A stretch of DNA of 6,810 bases, taken from Clostridiales bacterium. GTDB taxonomy: Bacteria; Bacillota; Clostridia; Oscillospirales; Acutalibacteraceae. The DNA is taken from NCBI GenBank assembly GCA_021200075.1, contig JAJQGZ010000070.1:1-6810 (forward strand), written 5' to 3'. The position numbers and the translations under genes are program-made. Of this stretch, positions 1 to 6,575 are shown one piece after another (within the stretch, counting starts at the first letter, position 1; each line of letters begins with the position of its first letter). Under the pieces are notes generated by a model. That model was not told where the DNA came from. It worked only from the letters and a program-made list of their open reading frames with translations, and made no database searches.

Positions 1-1175
1 ATCCGAATTATCCGTTGAATAAAAAATATTCAGCATATCCTCGCAAAACAGAGCGACGAAAACACCGCCTGCACAGGAAAGAATCGAAGTATATTTCATT
101 ATACTACTTGTCATCAAAAGAGAGAAGCACTCGTTTGAACTTTCATGCGCAGTGCTGACAGCCGGAACGGCAGTAACGCCGAGTGCCATTATTACGCTCG
201 GGACAAGATTTTTAAAATCAAGCGCAGAAGAATATATACCGTATACATATGTATAAACATCTTCCCCTCCCTGCGGATAGTGAACAAGAAGCTCGTCTTC
301 ACTGCAAAGAGTAAGAGCATACTGAATACTTGCCGTATCGGCAAAATTGGATATACTTTGAACAACGGTTGCACCGAGGAGAGGAACACAAAAAAGCGCA
401 AGCTCCTGCATTGCGGACTTGCTGTCAATTTCGCCCAAAGGGAAAGAATTATATCTGCCGTTTACATATAGTGATACAAAAAATCCAGCTTGCGATACTG
501 CCGAGAGTTACACCTGTAATTGCACAGGCGGAGGTAATAGGATATATTGCAGGCAAAGCCTCGGCCTTGCTTTGCATATGCACACCCAAAACGGTGCCAA
601 AGCTGATATAAGAATTATACAAAGCAGACATCGAATATTTTGCAAACAGCAAGCCGAATATCATTTTAAAAAAGAGCTTCTATCACCTGGCTTATTGCGG
701 TCGGCTTCATATCAAGATAGCCCTCGGCAAACGAGCGTTTGCACGCCGAAAGACAAGAGAAAAATACCGACGGAGCGAGAGCGAGTATTGTGTAAATACT
801 TTTGGGAGACGAGGATATAAGCTGTGAATACGGCTTGGCGGCAATAAGCATAACGGCAAGTCCCGCAATGCCGATTGCAAAAAAACAATCTGCCGGAAGC
901 TTTTTCAGCGCTTTAATTTTGAGCAGATCGCCTTTTGCGTTATATGTACTGACAAGCTTTGACAAGGCAATCGGCATAGCGCCCATTGTAACTGCGTGTA
1001 TCGGCATACATAGATTATATGCCACGGAAAAATACCCTCTGCCTGTTGCTCCGATATATGCGGTAAGCGAAATTTTATACACAGCACCGATAACCTTAAC
1101 AATCATTGTTGAAATTAAAAGAATAAACGCACTTGAAATATACCTTTGCTTTATATTGCGCCAAGGAGTTTTCAA
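1..1175 (-). pseudogene. SpoVB/MurJ-like (MATE-superfamily) polysaccharide flippase, partial, two frameshifts
   Basis: This is a multi-pass membrane flippase for lipid-linked saccharides, of the type annotated as polysaccharide biosynthesis protein or SpoVB. The reading frame is in three pieces. Residues 1-169 (1175 to about 669) include MIVKVIGAVYKISL, hydrophobic spans near 13-33, 50-75, 97-113 and 126-145, and MKPTAISQVIEALF. The second piece, MIFGLLFAKYS to GVTLGSIASWIF (about 664-484), resumes one base out of register. The third, VSLYVNGRYNSF onward (477 to the left edge), includes FCVPLLGATVVQSISNFADT and LVPSVIMALGVTAVPAVS and stays open to base 1. Deleting one base from each T6 run (minus-strand reading of 668-673 and 478-483) restores about 391 continuous codons of a protein usually near 500 or more, so the C-terminus lies outside. 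The TTG start at 1175 is forced by an in-frame TAG at 1187-1185, with AGGGTGAT as Shine-Dalgarno. As written the gene cannot make a full transporter. The exact substrate is unknown. Confidence 0.85.
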
Positions 1176-1184
1176 ACAATCACC

Positions 1185-1256
1185 CTACAAAAAAGTAAGA
1201 CAGCGCAAAAGCACTGCCTTTAAACTTCCGTGGGTAAAAAGTGCGGATAACTGCAT
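1185..1256 (-). other. Possible 23-codon leader ORF before the flippase
   Basis: An ATG at 1256-1254 opens a 23-codon frame, MQLSALFTHG then SLKAVLLRCLTFL, ending at TAG 1187-1185, ten bases before the flippase TTG and in the same frame. Its second half covers the whole terminator hairpin, the layout of a leader-peptide attenuator. Seven of 23 residues are Leu, but no adjacent run of one codon is seen beyond a single Leu pair. There is no good Shine-Dalgarno (only AGGA about 10 nt upstream). A TATAAT lies at 1276-1271 without a recognisable -35. An ORF this short easily arises by chance, so it is listed as a possibility only. Confidence 0.15.
1189..1220 (-). terminator. Intrinsic terminator just upstream of the flippase start
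   Basis: On the minus strand AAGGCAGTGC (1220-1211), loop TTTT, and GCGCTGTCTT (1206-1197) form a 10-bp stem with two G-U pairs. It is followed, after AC, by six Ts (1194-1189). This is a convincing Rho-independent terminator for the coiled-coil gene, about 90 nt after its stop. The T run ends only 13 nt before the TTG of the flippase, leaving no room for a promoter between them. The flippase must therefore rely on read-through or on conditional (attenuator-like) opening of this hairpin. Read on the plus strand, the hairpin has only a poor T tract. Confidence 0.72.
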
Positions 1257-1310
1257 TTCTTTTCAATCCTATTATACTGCCTGGTTATGACTTTCCTTTA
1301 TATTAATATT

Positions 1311-1748
1311 TTAATCTTCGTCGATATCTTCCGTCACTTCAACGGCATCGTCAACCTGAACTTCCTTTTCCTGTGAAAAAGGACTGCGTGAGCGCTGCTT
1401 GACAGATTCGTTAAAAGAGGATTTTGCATCTTCAATTTTCTGATTATAATCCTGAATTTTAGCTCTGAGACGAGCTATCTGGGACTCAATATCCGTCAGC
1501 ACTTCCTGAGCGATATCGTCGCCTATGATTATGCCGTAGCAGAGCTTGCCGTATTTTTCATAGAGCTTTGAAAGCTTTGTTTTTGCATCGAGACGTTCAA
1601 TACGCTTTTTGTTCAAATCTAAATATTTAGCGCTCTTTTTGCCCATAGTTTCGGTAACGCCCTTGGTTTTATTTAAAGCTTCCTCGAGTTTTTCGTTATT
1701 AATGGAAGATTGGTCTGTATTAAAAATATCACTGAATTTGATTGCCAT
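1311..1748 (-). CDS. Hypothetical coiled-coil protein with acidic tail
   Basis: I do not recognise this 145-aa protein. It starts MAIKFSDIFN at an ATG with a strong Shine-Dalgarno and ends at TAA 1313-1311. It is charged and almost entirely helical-looking. Residues about 18-70 are Lys/Glu-rich, with LNKKRIERLDAKTKLSKLYE (45-64) followed by KYGKLCYGII (65-74). A second helix, about 79-116, has heptad-like spacing (VLTDIESQIARLRAKIQDYN, 83-102) and suggests a coiled coil. The tail from about 117 is low complexity, with a basic SVKQRSRSPF patch and then a strongly acidic end (VEVTEDIDED). There is no signal peptide, membrane segment, CxxC pair or enzyme motif; the single Cys is C70. It could be a small cytoplasmic scaffold or partner protein. 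It has its own candidate promoter and a terminator about 90 nt downstream, so it may be a single-gene transcript unrelated to hemZ. The coding call is firm; the function is unknown. Confidence 0.8.
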   Translation of the reverse strand: MAIKFSDIFNTDQSSINNEKLEEALNKTKGVTETMGKKSAKYLDLNKKRIERLDAKTKLSKLYEKYGKLCYGIIIGDDIAQEVLTDIESQIARLRAKIQDYNQKIEDAKSSFNESVKQRSRSPFSQEKEVQVDDAVEVTEDIDED

Positions 1749-1753
1749 TATTA

Positions 1754-1761
1754 CCACCTCT
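1754..1761 (-). promoter_or_regulatory. Ribosome binding site that fixes the start at 1748
   Basis: AGAGGTGG (1761-1754 on the minus strand) is a strong Shine-Dalgarno lying 5 nt before ATG 1748-1746. The in-frame GTG at 1757-1755, which would give a three-residue longer product, lies inside this site and has no Shine-Dalgarno of its own. The ATG is therefore the real start. Confidence 0.8.
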
Positions 1762-1766
1762 TAATT

Positions 1767-1795
1767 ATTATATTACAAGAAGTAAAATAATGCAA
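1767..1795 (-). promoter_or_regulatory. Candidate sigma-A promoter for the coiled-coil protein gene
   Basis: On the minus strand TTGCAT (1795-1790) is followed by a 17-nt spacer and a perfect TATAAT (1772-1767). The -10 and spacing are ideal, while the -35 matches consensus only in its first three bases. The predicted start, about 7 nt after the -10, would leave a leader of only about 12 nt with the Shine-Dalgarno at its very 5' end. The site lies in the 80-nt gap after hemZ, where I see no convincing terminator, so read-through from the upstream operon is also possible. Confidence 0.42.
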
Positions 1796-1828
1796 TACCC
1801 ATTGTTCATAAATATCAGAGTTTTGGAT

Positions 1829-3256
1829 TTATTTATTCAAAAAATCTATTATGCCCTGTTTTCTTTTGAGTATTTCGTCAAAGTCTTTAATATATTCATA
1901 TGGGTATTTATAATTATATATTCTTTCAATATGGCTTGTTTGCTGATTTTTAAGCCGAGTAACAGCACCTGCGCCGGCGGCAAAAACGGAATGCGTTTCG
2001 TCCATCATAAAAACATTATACAAACAGTCACGCCCAGGCTTGCTCCAGCCGACATTTTCAAGATTACCCCTCGATTTTGACTGGCGGTACATATAGTATG
2101 GATGGTATTGATGTTCTCTGAGCTTTTCATTTGAATAATCCACCATATCGGAGGTTATCAGGCGGTCGGAAAAATCAAAAGGATTTTCCTGCGTTACAAG
2201 ATATGACGCCGATTTCATCGCAAGAGTATGGACGGTTACAGATTCTGCACTGAGCGACACGGCAGTGTCAACGCTGTTCTTAAATGACGGGAGCGCATCG
2301 AGTGGAAGCCCTGCGATTAAATCCATATTTATATTATCAAAGCCATGCGAACGGGCAAGAAAAAATGCGTCAAGTGTCATTTGGCTTGTATGCTTCCTGC
2401 CGATTGCTTCAAGGACTTTATCGTTAAATGTTTGAGGATTTATGCTGATTCTGCCGATGCCGAAAGATTTAAGAGCGTCAAGCTTCTCTGCGGTAACGGT
2501 ATCGGGTCTGCCGGCTTCAACAGTGTATTCACGCAGATGCGAAAGGTCAAAATCCTTTTCAATCTCGCTGAAAATGACCGAAAGCTGTTTCGGTGAAAGA
2601 ACGGTGGGAGTACCGCCGCCGAAATAGATTGTCTCAAGCCGAAGAGAAAACGACTTTGCAATCTCCCCTATTCTTTTAAGCTCGGTACAAAGAAGTTCGA
2701 CATACGGCTCAAGTAGCTTATGCGTTTTCTCAATAGAATGAGATACAAATGAGCAGTATGAGCATCTTGTGGGGCAAAAAGGAATCGACACATAAAGAGA
2801 AAATGAGTTTTCTCTTGAAAGGGCTATAATATCATTTTCACTGTACATAACATCAAGGGTCAGCTTTGTCTTTTTTTCCTGCACCGAATAATCGTTTATA
2901 AATTTTCTTTCGGCAGAAGATTCACCGATTTTGGCGGAAAGAGAATGCATAAGCCTTGCCGGACGAACACCGTAAAGAATCCCCCACGGCGGATAAAACC
3001 CTGTGAGAGACGATAAGACGGAATACAGCAGTAAGCAAAGAATATCGGATTTATTATCCGTATCTTTTACAGAAACGGATTTTTCAATCACCTTTTCAAA
3101 AACTGACGCACGAACAACAAAGCCGACATCATTGCGTACGGTTTCGACTACAATATTATCTTCCCCGCTTTCCTTTATTTTTTCAGTCGGGAAAAAGACG
3201 GTGCAGATATTTTTTGCGGGATATGAATAAGAATGGTTTACAGTTTTAAGCACCAT
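1829..3256 (-). CDS. hemZ: HemZ-type radical SAM protein (coproporphyrinogen dehydrogenase family)
   Basis: This 475-aa protein is HemZ-like. HemZ is assigned to oxygen-independent oxidation of coproporphyrinogen III, though in heme-poor fermenters its real substrate is uncertain. The N-terminal region (about 1-150) has the HemZ-characteristic WGILYGVRPARL (91-102). The radical SAM core begins near 152, with the 4Fe-4S cluster motif C161-x3-C165-x2-C168 inside IPFCPTRCSYCSF. It then has GGGTPT (213-218), EAGRPD (247-252), GRISINPQ and DLIAGLP. The C-terminal part carries GNLENVGWSKPGRDCLYN (397-414) and AAGAGAVTRL, both typical of HemZ. A Phe sits two residues after the third Cys, as in HemZ and HemW and unlike the extra Cys of HemN. 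The ATG at 3256 is the only good start before an in-frame upstream stop at 3271-3269. No clear Shine-Dalgarno is visible in the 26-nt gap to the upstream gene, so coupling may drive translation. It is the last gene of the recJ-rel cluster. Confidence 0.93.
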   Translation of the reverse strand: MVLKTVNHSYSYPAKNICTVFFPTEKIKESGEDNIVVETVRNDVGFVVRASVFEKVIEKSVSVKDTDNKSDILCLLLYSVLSSLTGFYPPWGILYGVRPARLMHSLSAKIGESSAERKFINDYSVQEKKTKLTLDVMYSENDIIALSRENSFSLYVSIPFCPTRCSYCSFVSHSIEKTHKLLEPYVELLCTELKRIGEIAKSFSLRLETIYFGGGTPTVLSPKQLSVIFSEIEKDFDLSHLREYTVEAGRPDTVTAEKLDALKSFGIGRISINPQTFNDKVLEAIGRKHTSQMTLDAFFLARSHGFDNINMDLIAGLPLDALPSFKNSVDTAVSLSAESVTVHTLAMKSASYLVTQENPFDFSDRLITSDMVDYSNEKLREHQYHPYYMYRQSKSRGNLENVGWSKPGRDCLYNVFMMDETHSVFAAGAGAVTRLKNQQTSHIERIYNYKYPYEYIKDFDEILKRKQGIIDFLNK

Positions 3257-3282
3257 AGCAAGAATAAGTTATGCCGTACAAA

Positions 3283-3894
3283 TTACATATACGGGTTATT
3301 TTTCCTTTCAAAATCAAGAGTGGTGAGTTGGTCGTGACCAGGATATACGCTGTAATCCCCTTTAAGAGAGGAAAGCTTTTTTAAACTTTCACGCATTTGA
3401 GCCGTACTTCCGCCGGGAAAATCGGTTCTTCCGCAGGAGCAGAAGAAAAGAGTATCGCCGGTAAAAAGTGAATTGTCGCAAAGATAGCAAACCCCGCCCT
3501 TGGTATGACCCGGAGTTGCAATGACTGAAATCTTACTTTCTCCGAGAGTGATTATATCGCCGTCGCCGACGGTAATATCCGCTTTGACATTATCCTGCGG
3601 TATTCCCCTGTATGCGGAAAGGCTCACCTTTGACGAGGAAAGCATAGGCTCATCCTTACGGCTGATAACAACCTTTGCACCGGTAAGCTCTTTTATTTTT
3701 TTAACACCACCGATATGGTCGTAATGACCGTGGGTGAGAAGTATATATTCAATCTTTCCGTCCTTAAACATAGAGGTCATTTCCGCAGATGAATCCGTGC
3801 AGTCGATAAGGGCGCACTTCCCCGTCGCTTTATCGGTAATTAAATAACAGTTATTGCCGAGTCCCCCCAAGGTTCTCATATCAACAGAAATCAT
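3283..3894 (-). CDS. MBL-fold metallo-hydrolase, glyoxalase II-like
   Basis: This 203-aa protein is a single metallo-beta-lactamase fold domain with a binuclear metal site. Visible ligands are THGHYDH (H55, H57, D59, H60), H130 in ATPGHTKGG, D147 in FTGDTLF and H187 in YPGHDQL, so the full HxHxDH...H...D...H set is present. The segment SCGRTDFPGG after D147 is typical of the short YcbL/hydroxyacylglutathione-hydrolase-like group. That group lacks the long C-terminal substrate domain of classical glyoxalase II. Thioester hydrolysis is likely but the substrate is unknown, and Clostridia generally lack glutathione. The start is ATG 3894-3892, overlapping the dtd TAA as TAATG, with a strong AAGGAG at 3903-3908 spaced 8 nt. 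It is therefore translationally coupled to dtd and belongs to the same operon. There is no signal peptide, so it is probably cytoplasmic. Confidence 0.9.
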   Translation of the reverse strand: MISVDMRTLGGLGNNCYLITDKATGKCALIDCTDSSAEMTSMFKDGKIEYILLTHGHYDHIGGVKKIKELTGAKVVISRKDEPMLSSSKVSLSAYRGIPQDNVKADITVGDGDIITLGESKISVIATPGHTKGGVCYLCDNSLFTGDTLFFCSCGRTDFPGGSTAQMRESLKKLSSLKGDYSVYPGHDQLTTLDFERKNNPYM

Positions 3895-4347
3895 TATTTC
3901 AGCTCCTTGCTGTCAAGAATTATAGTAACAGGCCCGTCGTTTAAAAGCTCCACTTTCATATCGGCGCCGAACACACCGGTTTTAACCGCCTTTACGCCTG
4001 AAGCCTCAAGGCGTTTTTGCAAGATATTCGTAAAGCACATTTGCTTCTTTGGGAGGAGCCGACGGAGTAAAGCTCGGTCTGCGGCCGTGAGTGCAATCTG
4101 CGCACAGCGTAAACTGCGAAACAAGAAGTATCTCGCCGCCCACATCAATATAGGACAAATTCATTTTTGAATTATCGTCTTCAAAAATCCTTAGCACCGG
4201 AATTTTACCTGCAAGTTTATCGGCATCTTTTTGCATATCGCCGCTTTCTACTCCAAGAAGTATAAGCAGACCGTTATCAATACTGCTCACTTTCTCACCG
4301 TCAACGGTTACGCTTGCATATTTAATTCTTTGCAAAACAGCTTTCAT
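3894..4347 (-). pseudogene. dtd: D-aminoacyl-tRNA deacylase (Dtd), interrupted by a +1 frameshift
   Basis: Dtd removes D-amino acids mischarged on tRNA, and glycine from tRNA-Ala, in the cytoplasm. The ATG at 4347, 2 nt after the relA stop, opens a 113-codon frame (4006-4347) starting MKAVLQRIKYASVTVDGE and carrying the family motif SQFTLCADCTHGRRPSF. It stops at TGA just after LAKTP. The remaining third continues in the next frame down to TAA 3896-3894 and holds the second hallmark, LLNDGPVTIILDS, with the Gly-cisPro catalytic motif. Removing one A from the A5 run (minus-strand reading of 4014-4018) gives LAK-RLEASGVKAVKTG and a 150-residue protein, the normal family length. As written, the product lacks the GPVT motif and should be inactive. 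Both halves are otherwise well conserved, with no other stop, so a sequencing or assembly indel or a very recent mutation is likely. The 3' part holds the AAGGAG that serves the next gene. Confidence 0.9.
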
Positions 4348-4349
4348 TA

Positions 4350-6575
4350 TTAATCAGTACTTCTTTCAATATGATAAACACTGTCAATTTTACGAAGCGT
4401 TTTTTCGATACTGTCAAGATGCTCCTTTGAATTTACGGTTATCGTCATTGTAGTACGACAGTTGCCGTCGTTAATCGGTCTGGCATTTATGGAGTGAATC
4501 TTGACATGGGAATTTGCCATCTTTGCGGTAATATCGAGGACAACGCCGTCCCTGTCAATTGCGTAAACATCAAGCGTTGAAATAGCTTCAATCTTTGCGG
4601 AAGAATCCCAATGAGCGTTTACCCAGCGCTGCGGTTCCGGAGAGAGGGAAATATCAACAGGAACATTTGCACAGCCCCGTCTGTGAATTGTCAGTCCTGT
4701 TCCCCTGTTAATAAAGCCGATAATCTCCTCGCCGGGTATGGGAGAACAACAGCGTGCAATTTTAATAAGGCAATTATCAATGCCTTCAACAATAATGCCG
4801 TCCGTGCTTTTGGTCTCATTCTTAACATTACGAACATTTGAAACATCAGAAGGCTTTGGCAAAATATCGTCCTTAGGCTTCCAGTTGCGGTTATATTCAT
4901 CCTTTATACCGGGCATAAGCCTGCTGATTGCAATACCGCCGTAGCCTATTGCCGCATAAAAATCATCTGCGGTTGAACAGTGCTGACGCTCAGCTATTTT
5001 GGTAATAAATTTATCGTAATTCTCCGAATCGAGACGAATGAAATTACGCTTAAATTCACGGTCAATATCGGATTTTCCGCGCTGAATATTTTCTTCCCTT
5101 TTTTCTTTTTTAAACCATGAGCGGATTTTGCTCCTCGCTTCGCCCGTGGTAACAATATTAAGCCAGTCACGGCTCGGCCCTTTACCCGGTTGGTTAGAGG
5201 TGAGAATTTCCGCAATTTCGCCGGTTTTAACCTTATAATCGAGATTTACAATCTTTCCGTTTACCTTTGCGCCTATCATTTTATTGCCGACCTCTGAATG
5301 AATGGCATAGGCAAAATCTATGATTGTAGCACCCTTGGGCAGGCACTTTACATCGCCTCTCGGCGTAAACACATAAACCTCGTCGATTGACAAATTGCCC
5401 TTTATCGTGGTTACAAGCTCCTCGGGACTTTCGATATCATTACCCGCTTCAACCATTCTGTGTATCCATTCAAGGTGAGAATCAATATTATCCTTACTGC
5501 CCTTGCCGAGCTTATATTTCCAGTGGGCAGCGATACCGTATTCGGCAGTTCTGTGCATTTCCCAAGTGCGTATCTGCACTTCAAACGGAACACCGGATTT
5601 CGACAACACGGTTGTATGAAGTGACTGATACATATTCGGCTTCGGCATAGAAATATAATCCTTAAATCTGCCCGGCAGCGGCTTATACATATCGTGGACT
5701 ATACCCAGGGCGTTATAGCAATCAATAACGCTGTCAACTATTATCCTTACTGCGTAAATATCAAAAATCTGCTCAAAATTCTTGCCTTTTATATACACCT
5801 TTCTGAATATACCGTGAACAGATTTTACTCTTGAAGTAATTTCCGCATTTTTCATCAGCGAAGTAATTCTATCGCTTATTTCGCTTTTTGTCTCGCTGAG
5901 GAATTTTTCTCCCTGCTCCTTTTTCATAGAAAGATTCTTTTCTATCTCTCTGTAAGCTATAGGGTCAAGGTAGTAAATTGCCAAATCCTCAAGCTCTTCT
6001 TTAATCGGACGAATACCGAGACGATGAGCGATAGGGGCATAAATTTCAAGAGTTTCAAGGCTCTTTTCCTTTTGCTTATACTCCGGCATATGCTCAAGTG
6101 TACGCATATTATGAAGTCTGTCACAAAGCTTGATGATAATAACTCTGACATCCTCGTTCATTGCGATAAACATTTTTCTTATATTTTCCGACTGAACTTC
6201 CTCCCTTGTAGAAAGAGAAATTTGACCGAGCTTTGTAACGCCGTCTACAAGCAATGCAACTTCCGCACCGAAGCGTTCTTTTATATCGTCTATCGTATAT
6301 TGCGTATCCTCCACCACATCGTGAAGAAGTGCGGAGATGATACACTCGTTATCCATACCGAGCTGAAAGAGTATCTTTGCAACGGCTACGGGGTGCATAA
6401 TATAAGGCTCGCCCGAACGGCGTCTTTGATTTTTATGCGCATCGTGTGCAAGGTCATATGCAGATTTAATTTTTTCACTGTCATATTGGGAATTACTCTT
6501 TATCTTTTCAAAAAAATCCGCAAAGCCGTCGTCGTAATCCTCGCTATATACAGTTTTATTTACTTCTTCACTCAA
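4350..6575 (-). CDS. relA: Bifunctional (p)ppGpp synthetase/hydrolase, Rel (RelA/SpoT family)
   Basis: This cytoplasmic, ribosome-associated stringent-response enzyme makes (p)ppGpp from ATP plus GDP/GTP and hydrolyses it. At 741 aa it is full length for the family. The HD hydrolase domain (about 45-195) keeps H61, the HD pair 85-86 in LLHDVVEDT, E89-D90, and D152/N156 in CDRLHNM, so hydrolysis looks intact. The synthetase domain (about 245-355) has D272 in FDIYAVR, the G-loop GRFKDYI (RFKD 303-306, the RXKD signature of bifunctional Rel rather than EXDD of RelA) and EVQIRT at 332-337. A TGS domain follows (about 397-457), then the conserved ARCCSPIPGE (607-616) and a C-terminal ACT domain (about 665-740). 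The TTG start at 6575 is chosen because no other initiation codon fits before the HD domain and it overlaps the recJ stop; only a weak AGG-rich Shine-Dalgarno lies 8 nt upstream. One oddity is RVKSVHGIFRK (249-259) where many homologues read RPKHIYSIYRK. Confidence 0.97.
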   Translation of the reverse strand: MSEEVNKTVYSEDYDDGFADFFEKIKSNSQYDSEKIKSAYDLAHDAHKNQRRRSGEPYIMHPVAVAKILFQLGMDNECIISALLHDVVEDTQYTIDDIKERFGAEVALLVDGVTKLGQISLSTREEVQSENIRKMFIAMNEDVRVIIIKLCDRLHNMRTLEHMPEYKQKEKSLETLEIYAPIAHRLGIRPIKEELEDLAIYYLDPIAYREIEKNLSMKKEQGEKFLSETKSEISDRITSLMKNAEITSRVKSVHGIFRKVYIKGKNFEQIFDIYAVRIIVDSVIDCYNALGIVHDMYKPLPGRFKDYISMPKPNMYQSLHTTVLSKSGVPFEVQIRTWEMHRTAEYGIAAHWKYKLGKGSKDNIDSHLEWIHRMVEAGNDIESPEELVTTIKGNLSIDEVYVFTPRGDVKCLPKGATIIDFAYAIHSEVGNKMIGAKVNGKIVNLDYKVKTGEIAEILTSNQPGKGPSRDWLNIVTTGEARSKIRSWFKKEKREENIQRGKSDIDREFKRNFIRLDSENYDKFITKIAERQHCSTADDFYAAIGYGGIAISRLMPGIKDEYNRNWKPKDDILPKPSDVSNVRNVKNETKSTDGIIVEGIDNCLIKIARCCSPIPGEEIIGFINRGTGLTIHRRGCANVPVDISLSPEPQRWVNAHWDSSAKIEAISTLDVYAIDRDGVVLDITAKMANSHVKIHSINARPINDGNCRTTMTITVNSKEHLDSIEKTLRKIDSVYHIERSTD

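Noticed and set aside
192..428. 78-codon minus-strand hydrophobic ORF
   Set aside because: It overlaps the flippase frame that carries recognisable family segments and is open from 477 to 1. The alternative frame has no motif.
449..664. 71-codon minus-strand ORF as a separate small membrane protein
   Set aside because: It continues the flippase directly after a one-base frame break and has no start signal of its own, so it is treated as part of that gene.
1271..1276. TATAAT on the minus strand as a promoter for the flippase
   Set aside because: No acceptable -35 is found at 16-18 nt (the sequence there is AAAGGA-like) and there is no extended -10, so it is not listed as a promoter and is only mentioned with the leader.
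1755..1757. GTG start extending the coiled-coil protein by three residues
   Set aside because: The codon lies inside the Shine-Dalgarno AGAGGTGG of the ATG at 1748 and has no upstream ribosome site of its own.
1793..1804. Inverted repeat CAAT/ATTG after hemZ as a terminator
   Set aside because: The stem is 4 bp with no clean T run, too weak for termination, and it overlaps the candidate -35 of the next gene.
3894..4148. 84-codon minus-strand ORF as a separate gene
   Set aside because: Its first part is out of frame inside dtd. Only the last 39 codons are meaningful, and they are the C-terminus of Dtd.
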